Positions 45,100 to 57,167 of a DNA stretch of 64,000 nt are shown here, piece after piece. A model generated the notes under the pieces. It did no database searches and had not been told where the DNA came from. It saw only the letters and a list, made by a program, of their open reading frames with translations. The stretch's first letter is position 1; each line of letters opens with the position of its first letter. The DNA comes from Chalara sp. BL73 (lineage: Eukaryota > Ascomycota > Leotiomycetes > Helotiales), in the NCBI GenBank assembly GCA_918026815.1, contig CAKJVC010000012.1:2947308-3011307 (forward strand), in the 5' to 3' direction. The position numbers and the translations under genes were made by a program.

Positions 45100-48000
45100 A
45101 TGGGTCCAAAAAAGAAGGCCACGGCCGGCCCATTAGAGCCTTCTGCGGCCAAGGCTTCTGCTCGCAAAGATGTTGGTGTTTCTGGCGACACCAAAATGCA
45201 GCACTAACCTTTCCATAGACCGGAGCTTCCGCCACAGACGACGCTCCAAAGACGAAGCGCGTGAAGACGAAGGCGACGCCAAAGATTGAAGATGAGGGGC
45301 CAAAAGAGGATGATGTATGAAAATCTACACTTCTTGCTGCACTACTCTTCTAACATACGTCAGGGATTTTCGGCTCTACTCGAACCCTTCTACGGAGGGA
45401 AAAGCTTAACAGACCCCATCAACACAGCTGAGGTGAGAACACACGAGAGCTCTAGGATAACTGGTCTGACGCATCTTTAAGGACAAATGGAATCTCCTGC
45501 CGGCTTTTTTGAAAACCAAGGGACTGGTCAAACAGCACATCGATTCCTTCGACTGGTTTGTGGAACACGAAATTAGGGCTATCGTTATGGCAAATAAAAT
45601 GGTCACAAGTGATGTTGACAGTGATTTCTTCTTGGAGTTGGTCTCTCCACATACATTGATATTTAATGCTAATTCTGCTGTCTAGATACACTGATGTCTA
45701 CGTTGGAACTCCAGAGCGTCTGGATTACAGTAACAAAGTGCCATTGAGGGAGATAACCCCAAACGAGTGCCGGCTGCGTGATATGACATATTCTGCTCCC
45801 ATATTCGTTGACTTCAACTACCGTAAAGATGGGAAGACTATGAGGCGGGAAAAAGAGCCCATTGCGAGAATGCCTATTATGCTCCGAAGTTCCAGGTGCC
45901 GGCTGTCAGGTAAAAATGATCGTGAGATGGCCAGTATGAATGAGTGCGCTCTAGACCCCGGCGGGTACTTTATTGTGAACGGCACGGAGAAAGTCATTCT
46001 TGTGCAGGAGCAACTGAGCAAGAACAGAGTGATAGTCGAAGCAGATATGAAGAAAGGCATTATTTCTGCTTCTGTTACCAGGTCGGTTCATCTCCGCATT
46101 CTATGGGATCAGGCTCTAATGATTTGTAGTTCTACACATGAGCGGAAGTCAAAGAGCTATGTCGTTCTGAAGAAGGAGAAGATCTATCTTCAACACAATA
46201 TCCTTCAAGAACCCGTGCCGATAGTTATTATCCTCAAAGCTTTGGGTGTTCACTCTGACCACGAAATAATGGCATTGGTAGCTGGAATGGACAACAAATA
46301 TCAGGATGCCTTCGCTGTCAACTTTGAGGAGGCTGTGAAGCTAGAGGTCTTCTCTCAATACCAGGCTTTGGATTATATTGGAAATCGAGTCAAGATGGGC
46401 GGCAGAGCTAAAGCCCCTGGAGCTTCTATTCCACGTCGCAATCCCATCGCTGATGGGATTGAAGCCCTCTCCAATATCATAATCACTCATGTGCCCGTCC
46501 ATGGGATGGACTTTCGTCCGAAAGCTTTATATGTTTGCTTTATGGTCCGTAGGGTTCTAATGGCCATGCAAGATCCCAAATTGGTAGATGATCGAGACTA
46601 CGTCGGAAATAAACGCCTAGAATTGGCTGGACAATTGCTATCTCTTCTATTTGAGGATCTCTTCAAGAAATATAACACTGATCTAAAAATGAATTTCGAC
46701 AAAATCTTGAAGAAACCAAATCGGACATCTTCATTTAACGCACTTAATCACATGGGGTCTCATGGCAACGGCATTACTGCAGGTATGAATCGCGCTATCT
46801 CAACAGGAAACTGGAGTGTCAAGCGTTTCAAGATGGAAAGAGCTGGAGTCACTCATGTCCTTAGCAGACTGAGTTACATCAGCGCCTTAGGAATGATGAC
46901 TAGGATCAGCAGTCAATTTGAGAAGACCAGGAAAGTCAGTGGACCTCGAGCTCTTCAGCCATCTCAATTCGGGATGCTTTGTCCTTCTGATACACCAGAG
47001 GGAGAAGCTTGTGGTCTTGTCAAGAATTTGGCACTAATGACACACATCACAACCGACGATGATGAGGAGCCTATTCGCCAACACGTCTTTTTCCTTGGGG
47101 CAGAGGATATTACAAAGTGTAGCGGAAAGGAAATCTACGAGGATGGGGCCTATATTATTTTCCTCAACGGTACTCCCTTGGCGCTGTCTAGGCGGCCGAA
47201 ATCCTTTCTTAATGCTTTCCGCGGTCTCAGACGGACAGGGCGCATATCTGCTTTTGTTAGTATCTACATCAACCATCACACAAATGCGGTCCACATTGCT
47301 ACCGACGAAGGACGAATTTGTCGTCCTCTGATTATAGTCACGAAAGAGAAGTCCAAAGTCACCAAACGATATCTAGAAGCATTACGAAAAGGAACAATGG
47401 ATTTCGATGATTTTTTGTACAGAGGCCTTGTTGAGTATGTTGATGTTAACGAGGAAAATGACTCTAACATTGCCCTGTACGAGAAAGAGATCGATGAGAC
47501 AACCACTCATCTCGAGATCGAGCCTTTTACTATCCTAGGGGCAGTAGCAGGCCTTATTCCATATCCGCATCACAACCAGTCGCCCAGAAATACTTACCAA
47601 TGTGCTATGGGTAAACAAGCCATTGGTACAATTGCCTGGAATCAATTTTCACGAATCGACACACTGTTATATCTCATGGTCTATCCACAACAGCCCATGG
47701 TAAAAACTCGAACCATCGAGCTGATTCATTACGATAAGCTCCCAGCTGGACAGAATGCGACCGTTGCAGTGATGTCTTTCTCGGGATACGACATTGAGGA
47801 TGCGCTTGTGCTTAACAAAGCATCTTGTGATCGTGGTTTCGGCAGATGCCAAGTCTTCCGGAAACACGCAACACAATTGCGCAAGTATCCTAACAGAACA
47901 CAGGACCGCATTGGCGACAAGCAGATGGATGAGCGAAGACCTGGACAGCCTATTGCTAAACATGCAATCTTAGGTTCAGATGGCCTCGCAATGGTCGGCG

Positions 48001-48965
48001 AGCAAGTGCAGGCAGGACAAGTCTATCTGAACAAAGAGGTCCCTCTCAATACTACCTCAACTGGCATCGGATCAGATTATGGCACAAAAGATTATAAAGG
48101 CGCGGCGATGTCATACAAGTTACCAGATCCATCATACATCGACAAAGTCATGGTTTCGCAAGCCGAGAACGAGAACATGGTCGTCAAAGTGCAGACCAGA
48201 CAAACACGTCGCCCTGAGCTCGGCGACAAGTTCTCCTCTCGCCACGGACAGAAAGGTGTTGTGGGTATCATCGTCAACCAGGAAGACATGCCATTCGCGG
48301 ACTCTGGCGTCACTCCCGACATCATTATGAACCCCCACGGTTTCCCATCCCGTATGACAGTTGGTAAAATGCTTGAATGTCTTTCTGGGAAAGCCGGTGT
48401 TCTGAACGGAACTTTGGAGTATGGAACCGCATTCGGCGGCAGCAACGTGGATGTTATGGGTCGGATCCTCGTTGATAAGGGATTCAGTTACTCCGGAAAG
48501 GATTTTGTGACTAGCGGCATTACAGGTGAATCACTTCCGGCATATATTTTCTTCGGGCCCATCTACTATCAGAAGCTCAAGCACATGGTGCAAGATAAGA
48601 TGCATTCTCGTTCTCGTGGCCCTCGAGCTATCTTAACGCGCCAGCCTACGGAAGGTCGTTCTCGAGATGGAGGTCTACGACTGGGAGAGATGGAGCGTGA
48701 CTGTTTAATCGCTTATGGAGCCAGTCAACTGTTACTAGAACGACTTATGCTAAGCAGCGACGCCCATGAGGTCGATATCTGCGAAGTCTGCGGGTTAATG
48801 GGATACCAAGGCTGGTGTCAAACATGCAAGAGCACCCGAGGTGTCAATAAAATGACCATGCCATACGCCGCTAAGCTATTGATCCAAGAGCTGCTGAGCA
48901 TGAACGTGTCAGTGCGGCTTAAGCTAGAAGATGAGTTCCCGCACGAGGGACGCAAGAGAGGTTAA
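45100..48965 (+). CDS. RET1: RNA polymerase III second-largest subunit (C2)
   Basis: Beta-type core subunit of RNA polymerase III, which makes tRNAs and 5S rRNA. Exons 45100-45171, 45219-45314, 45364-45432, 45482-45636, 45686-46081 and 46130-48965 give 1207 aa. The first ~80 residues are a Lys-rich extension. The conserved core begins with [22 protein letters not shown]. Pol III-type landmarks include [34 protein letters not shown], the Mg-site region [15 protein letters not shown] and [15 protein letters not shown]-terminal zinc site follows ([16 protein letters not shown]). The 48 bp intron 46082-46129 is a multiple of three and has no stop; its removal restores [16 protein letters not shown]. 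Three of five donors read GTTGGT or GTCGGT instead of the usual GTAAGT type. All junctions are in phase. Confidence 0.94.
46082..46129 (+). other. In-frame stop-free 48 bp intron in RPC2
   Basis: Donor GTCGGT, branch CTAATG and acceptor TTGTAG. If retained it would insert 16 residues (mostly hydrophobic) into a conserved region of the beta subunit, so splicing is expected. Confidence 0.8.
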
Positions 48966-49911
48966 GATGCATTTTGAGGAGATAATGGGAAGTTGTGGAA
49001 ATGATACGATATTATATGAGATGCATGGCGAAGGAGTTTACTTGTTTACTGGGTGCATAGCATGGGCGTAGATAGATACCACATCCTCACAAAATACTAT
49101 GTACAATACCCTAACTATTGCCTCAGACCTATGCTATCCGATCCCCTTCCCTCCCATCCTGTGATTCTCTCCAAGATATAATCGCTCAACCTTCAATACG
49201 GCCCAGCCTTCCGTGACAAACGCCCACGCCCACACCCACGCCAAGATCCCCCAACATCCAAGATTCAAGAACACCTCGATACCCTTCCCAAAAAGAAAAC
49301 CATATCCCAGCGCGGCCTCTAATAAATCATCAAGAGAAACCACCAAACAACCCACCATCCCCACAAAATCTCTCACACAACACCACCCATCTCCCCGAAA
49401 AAGGCCCCTTCCCCTTCCGCTTCCCCTTTCCCCGATTTCCCCCCTTATAAGCGCTGCAGTAGATAGATCTACTTCCACACCAACCCGTCTCAGGATTCGA
49501 TAATTTTTCATCCTCGATTTGCATGTATATATGTATGCTGATGAAGGTGAAGAGAAAAAGAAACGGATGGTTCAAGATGGAGGTGCGATGAGGCGTAGAA
49601 TGGGGGGTTATTTCTTTGCTGGATTAGATTTTTTCTTTGAGAGATAGATGGGTTCGGCGGCTCAGGGTTCGTTGTGCTTGGTTCGAGGGGGAGGGGGAGG
49701 GATTATGAGGATTGTGACATATTAGGCAGGCTATTTTTTACTTTCGCTATGTGCGGTATGTGATATGTGGTGCTTGGTGATTTGCATGGCGTGGGTGTTA
49801 CTATACGATCGCTTGTTTATTGTGCTATGCTAAGCATCTACCTCGTGCTTCAAAGGAGGGAGCGAAAGTGACGCTTAAAAATGGCTTGAGGGTTTTTAAC
49901 ATGTCCATGTC
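48966..49911. other. Convergent 3' intergenic region (RPC2 / DCAF4-like)
   Basis: About 950 bp. It contains the doubtful small ORF at 49134-49511 listed separately and a purine-rich tract near 49680-49700. Otherwise only 3' ends are expected. Confidence 0.45.
49134..49511 (-). CDS. Doubtful small hydrophobic protein
   Basis: Frame of 125 codons starting at a real ATG (49511). The C-terminal two thirds contain two hydrophobic stretches rich in Leu, Val, Gly and Trp (around FVGMVGCLVVSL and GILAWVWAWAFV) and could be membrane segments. No family is recognised. The strand is G-rich, which favours chance open frames, and an overlapping ORF exists on the other strand. Codon use gives no decision. 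It could equally be 3' UTR sequence of RPC2 or of the next gene. Confidence 0.22.
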   Translation of the reverse strand: MKNYRILRRVGVEVDLSTAALIRGEIGERGSGRGRGLFRGDGWCCVRDFVGMVGCLVVSLDDLLEAALGYGFLFGKGIEVFLNLGCWGILAWVWAWAFVTEGWAVLKVERLYLGENHRMGGKGIG

Positions 49912-52017
49912 CTAGCCTTGGCCATTCCGCCGGTACCATTCATCTTCTTCTGGTGCCCAGGTGAAGCGATACAGCTTCGACCCCATAAACCACAGGCTTT
50001 TCATCTTGGCACTGTCTTCCCGGACAAATTGCACGCTTTTTATGATCCCATGCGAGCTCGATTCATTACAGCGAAGCCCGATGCGACTCTTAAGCTTGTT
50101 TCCCCCGTGAAGAGAAAAGAGTTGCATGCAATCGTTTCCACTGTCCGACCCTTGCCAGGTAGCGATGAGACCCATTTCAACATCGATGTCGAGCCCAACC
50201 CCAATAACAGCTTGGCTTTGGTAATCGGCATATTCGACTATTGGGCTGGTTGGTCGTACATTTCTGATTGCTTTCGTTTTCGACTTGTCCGATTGATGAC
50301 CCTGTGTGATCAACCTACGGAAGCGCAGGTCGTATTGACACATATTTGAGTCTAGTCCAGCCATAAGCAATCGATAGGAGTCGATTTGTTTAATATTGGT
50401 GATCGCAGTAGGATGGAGAACTAACCCATTTTACGAACAACATTAGAAATGTATGAACGAAACCATGTTTGAATTGGGGGTGAGTGCTCACTTCTATTTG
50501 CTTCCTTTCCATTTTGTGGCAGACGAAGGTCAGTGATGTTCAGAATCCCAGATCTTCCCCCGGAAAGAATAATGGGGTGATTATTGGAGAGAAATTCGAG
50601 TGCGAAAACGTCCTTTATCGCATTCTTATCCTGTAGAGCCATGTTAGCAAAACTTGTTGAATGCACAGCAAGCTAATCAGTGACTCGAATAGCAAGACTG
50701 AAGGTTAGGTAAGGGAGCGCCTAATATGGGTCCATGGGACTGATGGACAAGATCAAACACTTACCTGAGGATCTGTTCTAGGATTGATGAATGCAGTATC
50801 AAGGTTTGTGTCAGTGACCATGATGCCTTTACTAGTTCCAAAGGCGAAAAGTAGGTTATTTGAATGTGAAGGTGCAGCAGCGGATGAGAATATACTATCC
50901 CTGGTTAGTTACCGGCCTATATTTGGAATGTGCGAAGGTGTCTTTGATTAAGAACATACTCTACTTCTCCTCGTTCTGCCCCTGGCCCAATCAGGAAGTC
51001 AGGCAGTTGAGGTTGCCCATCTTGGTAACCTAACGCTGACATGAGAGTAAGCAATAGCTCAGACGATGCACTAAAAATGAGATGGAATTGTCGTTGATTT
51101 ACTGTGAGCAATTCTTATCCCCCTTCCTGGACGTGATGACAGCCATGTAGTAGCATATAGTTGACTGGAGGCGTTGGCGCACATGGATGTTATAGCCCCA
51201 TCACCATGCGTATGACTAACACTGACTCTGACTGGATCATATGAAAAAGGAGTAGTAAAACAGGTAGCTTCGCTGCCGTGCTTAGTTTGCCTAATCGTTC
51301 AGTTAACCGGATCAACATTGTGTATGGACAGGTCATGCTTGAATAGTCAGAACGGGAAATGCCATTACCTGTTGTGATAGTCTGTGTTAAGCCGCCGAGT
51401 GGTATCTTCTGATGTCGAAGCCTAGAACAAAGCAAGTAATTAATACTACATACTTCATCACCGTACGCAAGTTGGGCTGAATTTCTGCATACTGTAAAGA
51501 AGTCCACAATGGAGGGCCCAAGGTCTGGTCGGGGAATAGCAGTGAATAGCGAAGGAGCAACACCTTGGGAACCCTTAATCTCTACCTCCCCTTGTTGTAC
51601 AAGACTGGTGGCAGATATTTGAGAGATGTCAAGGCGCGGTTCCCCAAACTCTCTCAATATAGCGCTAGCGAAAAGGGGATCCTCCAGATAGCTTGACCTT
51701 CGGATCCTATCCTTCTGATGAATCTGATCCATTCTATAATATCCAATTAACAGAGATTCACGAAATATAGCCAAAAATCATAAGCAAAATTATTTTACTT
51801 ACCTAGCAGCTTCAGCAACCGCATCATCATATCTACGTTTTTTCACATCGCGGGATGAATAAGCTGAGGTTGCAGGCCCCGCGCCAGAGGGAAGGACTTT
51901 AAAATACTTATTCTTTTCTTTATCTAGGAGGGAGTTGTTAGTCACTTCTGAAATCATGGATTGCCGGAAAGCCATCTTACCATAATAGTAGCCGGGTATG
52001 TCACGAGGAGGATTCAT
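49912..52017 (-). CDS. DCAF4-like WD40 protein
   Basis: Probable substrate receptor of a CUL4-DDB1 ubiquitin ligase (DCAF4/WDR21 type). Exons (minus) 52017-51981, 51923-51803, 51733-51462, 51408-51369, 51290-51103, 51035-50960, 50894-50765, 50630-50492 and 50420-49912 give 503 aa with every phase satisfied. The N-terminus (RDIPGYYYDKEKNKYFKVLP) is the strongest link to DCAF4. WD-type blade segments follow: VSHTHGDGAITSM, LLFAFGTSKGIMVTDT, HPIILSGGRSGILNITDLR, YRLLMAGLDSNMCQYDLR and LIATWQGSDSGNDCMQLFSL. WD dipeptides are poorly kept, so repeats are degenerate. An alternative for the third intron (GTATGT donor, 32 bp) was considered but is too short. The gene is divergent from the small ABM-type gene, 333 bp away. 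Confidence 0.78.
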
Positions 52018-52350
52018 GATGTGTGCTTGGTGAGAGTGCTAAAGCACTTTTGCTTAATTTATAAAGACATGAAAACATTGTCTAGTTTGAAACCCATCCA
52101 GACTCAGAAGAACTCATCGACGAACGGGCATCTAAAGCGTTATTCAACTTATTGATGATGATACCGAGGAAGCGGCTGGTCATGAAGTATCTGAAGAATA
52201 TCTCATAAATACACTCCACAATAAATTTATAAATTCACCCCTCTCCACTTGTCTCCTGTCGGAGTTCACCTGCCATGCACCGATATTTAGTTCCTGTTCA
52301 GAATCTTCAACCCCTCTTTACTTTCAATCCTCAAGAGAAATAGCAACAAA

Positions 52351-52917
52351 ATGGTCTACACACTTACCGTGCACTTGTATGCAAACGATAAGCCTGAGTC
52401 AATTGACCGGATCAAGGCCAAGCTTATGTAAATTGATCTCTCTGCTTTGGAATTATACTTGTCCAGGCACTCCTCGCCATGACTGACACTATCCAAGCGA
52501 GGCTGCTCGTATCTACCGCAAGGATAAGGAGACTATCGACTGGCTCGTTATGCAAGATGTGAATGATCCTCGAGCATTCTCAATTGGTAAGTACGTTTCG
52601 TCGTCAAATGAGGTCTCTTAGTCGACCATTTAGGAGCTATGACCAAGTCTTTACACTTTTTTGTCCCAACCCTCCTGGATAAACAAAATACTGACTTATA
52701 ACAGTCGAGCGATTCGAAAACGAAAGTGTAAGAGCGTCTATTCAGGTCTCCTTGCTACACCAATCTGATAATTCATATTCAGTCCCAAAAATATCATCTT
52801 GAGAACCCATACTGGAAGACCTTTGACCCATACGTGGTCCCCCTTCTGGATAAGGCGATGGATCTTCGGAGACATGAAGAGCTGGATACTTCCAAGGACG
52901 TTGAGGTTCCAGTCTGA
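52351..52917 (+). CDS. Small ABM-type (dimeric alpha/beta barrel) protein
   Basis: Four exons (52351-52427, 52498-52586, 52705-52727 and 52783-52917) join in phase to 107 aa, a gene too broken up to appear as one ORF. It begins MVYTLTVHLYANDKPESIDR and contains KDKETIDWLVMQDVNDPRAF, then VERFENESSQKYHLENPYW. The pattern of a beta strand, a helix with a Tyr/Arg-rich face, a further strand and an ESSQKYHLENPYWKTF motif is that of fungal proteins carrying the antibiotic-biosynthesis monooxygenase fold. Members act as cofactor-free monooxygenases or have unknown roles. No catalytic residue can be assigned here, so the substrate and activity remain open. It is cytosolic by lack of a signal peptide. 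Confidence 0.8.
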
Positions 52918-53479
52918 ATACATTGAGAAATGAATCGTGCCAGGAAATGTAATGAATGCAGAACAATATAAACATGCTAATATAAAGCTTGGAGGCACAT
53001 ACTTTACAGGGCCTGATGAAGATGCTGCAATCCATCCATGAAAGGCTCACATATCTTTTTAACTTGAAGCCGTGAAAGACCTGTTCTATAGTGTGCACAC
53101 TTTAAGACTGGGAATATGTTCGTAAATTCAGCATCTCTTCACCGTGATATATTTTTGCATTAATAGAACATACGAAAGGTGTAACAACGCAGATTTTCAT
53201 TCCCGCATCATTCAGCCTTGTACATATTTCTTTGTCCCATGAATAAGTGGCGCTTTCCGCTCTTAGCTATGATTGGTTGGTTGATGGGCTCCAGGAACCA
53301 GCCGGCAGGCACGTCCAACAGCCAGAAACACGAGCGCGACTTCATCACTCTAGACTTTTGGCCCACGTTTGAGCCTTGAAATGCTTTGTTTCTAAAAACA
53401 AACACCGGAGAAAACCTGCCACTATTTCGTGTTATGAGCTTGACCTTGAGCTTATGATGTTGCCATCGACTATCAAACA
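52918..53479. other. Intergenic region upstream of the Raf1-like gene
   Basis: About 560 bp between two genes on the same strand. No additional ORF is supported. Confidence 0.5.
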
Positions 53480-56400
53480 TGCGCGCACCCTCCTCTGGCA
53501 TGACAACTCAGTATGTTCGTCTTCAGAGCGTGAGGTTTTTGTGCTAATGATTTGTTTTTTTTAGATCTCCTCTTATCGACCTCACTCACAGCGATAATGA
53601 GACACCACTAGTTGCATCAGCTCGCGTTCTCCAGACGCACTCATTGCGACGGTCTTCCCAAACGCAGCCATATGCGACCTCAGCTCGCCCCCTCCATTCA
53701 ACTCCAAAATACACTGCCGTCAAGAATAGATCATATAACGGGAAAGATCAGGTCCAGTATAAAAGTCCATCAGCAACAGGGATAATGTATCGAACGGCCT
53801 TAGAACTGCAAAACCCTGCAAAAAGGCGAAAGACGCGGCATGGCAGTTTATCCTCTTCAAGTCCGGATCCGCTGGGGATCCAACAAATGCCCATGACAGG
53901 ATCACGATCTGTTTTCAAGCATGGTATGCCTTTTCAACCTGCCTACTCCGAAAGAGAAATTCCTCGAAAGAGTGCTGCTAGCGAGAAAGCCAAACTCCAA
54001 GTTCTAATTCGTCCACCACGTGCTGGGACAAAGATCGACCCAAGATCAAGCTCCTCAAGATCTACTTCCGAGGAGGAGAATAGACCGTTTGTGTACCGTC
54101 ATTATTCTTCATCACCGACTACCTCATTCAGTAACTACGCAGCTGATAGTCCTGGCTCACAACTGTTGGAGGAGGCTCGAGCAAGTGCTGTTCTTGAGAC
54201 AAAAGGCAAACCTGTCTGGAAGGGCGGAGGAGGCGGAGGCGGCGGCAAATGGATATATCCAGATGGCACGGAGGTCCACAAACAAGGATTAGCACGCAAG
54301 AAGGTGTTAAAATCTGATTCGATATCAACGCCAACTGAATTGCAGAGACGGAACCTCAAGCTTGTTCGTAGATCTCATCAAACAAAGCCTGATCTGCAGC
54401 CATACCGTCCGTTTCGTCATAGTCTCAGTGGAAGAAGAACCAAGCATAATACTTTCCGGAGCTTGGAAACCAAAGACAGTCATTTTACCAATCCTTTTGT
54501 TTCTGTACAGCAAAAGAGCAGTGGCTCCAATACCTCCTTAGTTCCTACAGTACAATCTGCACCAAGGTTTTCAGCCAATATACAGCGGCCTTACATGAGT
54601 TTCTTCGACAGAGAAGCTGTCAAGAAGGGATTCGCGCATAATAATCTTAGTTTGAGGGACCAAAAGATGTTGGCGAACAAGATTCTTCATGTTGATTTCA
54701 GCTTCGACGAGCTAGAGGAGGTTTACAGAACGATTGTGCTCTTGGAGAAGCGCAGTATTGAAGAATTCCAAGGGATGTCTCTATCCGACAAGATCATGCT
54801 TGCAATGAAAAGCAAAACATCGTCTATATATGAAATATGTCACTACATCAAGACATCCAAGCAACAGAAAAGATCCGGTAGGAGAATCCTCGAAGCTCGG
54901 TCTGACAAGGCTATCAGGGCGTTTCTGGAAGATTCAAAGCAACAACAGCTTGCGCCTGAGCCTCAGATTCAGCGCATTAGCTCAAAAGCATCTGTACCTT
55001 TGATATCCACACTATTAAGAGAGCGGGAAGCTTCTGGCTTAGCACCAGTCAGGGTTGGGCAAGGTCGACAGCCTTTCGTAGTTGAATCTTCTACATTTTT
55101 AGAAGACTCAATTGTACCTCAAAGTGAATGGACGGATTGTTCCGGAGATATATCTGCTTTAAGCTGGGCCGGCGAAGACACATACATTTGTGGTGCTACC
55201 GCACACTCAGATGCACACAATATGCAATACAACAAGCCCGGCAATTTAGGTGTAGGATCGTGTTCTCTCGACACCTTGAAGTCTATCTCGGATCACCGGA
55301 TCGCAAGACCTGTTATAGAAAGCAGTGATAATGCTGAAAACTCACTCGATGCAATGCGACGAACTCAAGATCCATGGTTATATACCTCTGTTGTGTCGAC
55401 ATCCTACAGCGAGATTAGCAAGTTCACTTTCACTGCTAGTTTTGATAGGACTGTAAAAGTGTGGACAGTTGACAAAAAGGGGGCGTCAATGGATCTTTGT
55501 GGTACTTGGCAGCATGATGGAAATGTCAACTTTGTTGTCGGAACAAACTGTCACGACAGGGTCGCAACTGCGTCGGATGTCAGTGATAATGCTATTCGAG
55601 TATACAGTCTGAATTACAACGATGTCGCTAGCTCGCCATATGATACATATTCAGGAGACCGTGCTCAGGAGCAAGCAATAGAACTTCGTCACAACGATAC
55701 TTGGGCTTATTACCCAGCGACGATTGCATGGGGTAAAGTACCAAGTGTTCAGAATTTCCTGCTTGTCGGCTATTCACCACGAAGCGTAACCGGCCACGAA
55801 GTAGATATACCTGAGGAGAAGCGCAACAGCGGGGAAATTTCACTTTGGAATACAGAAGACAGAAGTCGCGTGCGGATTTCGTCTGCACACTACATGAACG
55901 TTTTCGAAGTTATATGGCATCCGACCCAGCCAATGTTCATTGCCGCGACATCACCAAGTGGTATTTTTGAGCCTGTAGATACTAAAACCCAGGTCCGGCT
56001 ATTTGCTCAAAATGAAGTTGGCATCTTCATCCATATCAAGGCCCTCGATTGTCGAGCTATGGATATCAATGAGCTCACAATTATGCCAAATAGCAACGTC
56101 CAATGTTATATCACGGCGAGTTGTACAGACGGTAACACTTATGTTTGGGATACAGCGCAAGGAGACCGTCCGATTCACACCCTTGGGCATGGAGGTAAAT
56201 TACTGTTATAGTCCCCGTAATTTAAGCTTACTGACATGGCATAGAATCTTTAGATAACCCTTTGCATGACGTGCCTCGTGAAATTGCAGATACAGGTGTC
56301 AAGTTCGCATCCTGGGGACAGACTTCTGACCGGTTTTATACAGGCTCATCGGACGGAAAAGTTAAGGCATGGGATGTTCGAGCCCCTAAAGGCCAAGCTT

Positions 56401-57167
56401 TTGTCAGGACGGTTCTTTCTGTATCTGGGGGCATCTCAAGTGGAGCTTTCTCCGGAGACTTTTCAAGATTGGTGATTGGGGATGCTACAGGCAAAGTACA
56501 CCTGCTGGGCATCGATGAAGATTCGGATGACGATAGTCCACAAGAGCGAGCAGTTGTGAAGACCGCGATAAAGCCAGCAGCTTGGTTGCGAAGCACTATT
56601 CCTGGAGGAAAAGCTCCTAAAGTCATTATGCCTCATCACGAAATTAGTCCTCCTTTGCAAACAGACATAGGTGTAAAAATCGAACAGACGGCTGATGAGT
56701 TGGCAAGAACATATATTGAGGAAGGCCAAATTAGGCTTCATCCTGATCGACGAATCGGAGCCATTCAAGGGCCTAATTATGCAGAACTTAAGCTATATCG
56801 CTTGGAGGAGCATGAAAACAATGACGGCAGCATGCCCCTACGTCCTACAGTTCAAGCTCGACAACAGGTCGAGATTCTTAATGACCCTGAGACCAGAATT
56901 CTACGCCTACCAAATATGCGTAGTTCTAATAAACAACAGCACGAAGAAAACTTGAGGAAGGACTCTCGATTACTACCGACAATACCTGTGAGCTTAAGGC
57001 ATGAAGTGGAACTGGACTACGAACCTGAATATGAGTTCGAGTTCGATGAGGTCGTGATGAGCATCAAAAAATTTTGGGTCAGCAAACTAAAAAGAAAGGG
57101 CCGAGATAGAAATAGGGGTCCAATAGACCATGAAGGAGAAGACAGTGCCATGGCCATCATGGAATGA
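53480..57167 (+). CDS. WD40 protein resembling Rik1-associated factor 1 (DIM-9-like)
   Basis: Exons 53480-53511, 53565-56194 and 56245-57167 give 1194 aa. ATG 53480 (MRAPSSGMTT) joins in phase to the long frame, which itself lacks an early ATG. The N-terminal ~430 residues are basic and disordered, with a run of eight to nine glycines. From about residue 500 there are WD40-type blades, for example FTFTASFDRTVKVWTVD, GEISLWNTEDRSRVRI, NVFEVIWHPTQPMFIAATSP, ITASCTDGNTYVWDT and FYTGSSDGKVKAWDVRAP. The tail is rich in acidic residues followed by basic ones. By overall pattern it resembles fungal proteins annotated as Rik1-associated factor 1, the Neurospora DIM-9 type. These act with CUL4-DDB1 and DIM-5 in H3K9 methylation. 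The family call is from memory of sequence patterns and is only moderately secure. Confidence 0.65.

Noticed and set aside
51422..51453. 32 bp intron in the DCAF4-like gene
   Set aside because: Far below normal intron size here. A 53 bp intron (51461-51409) also keeps the frame and was preferred.
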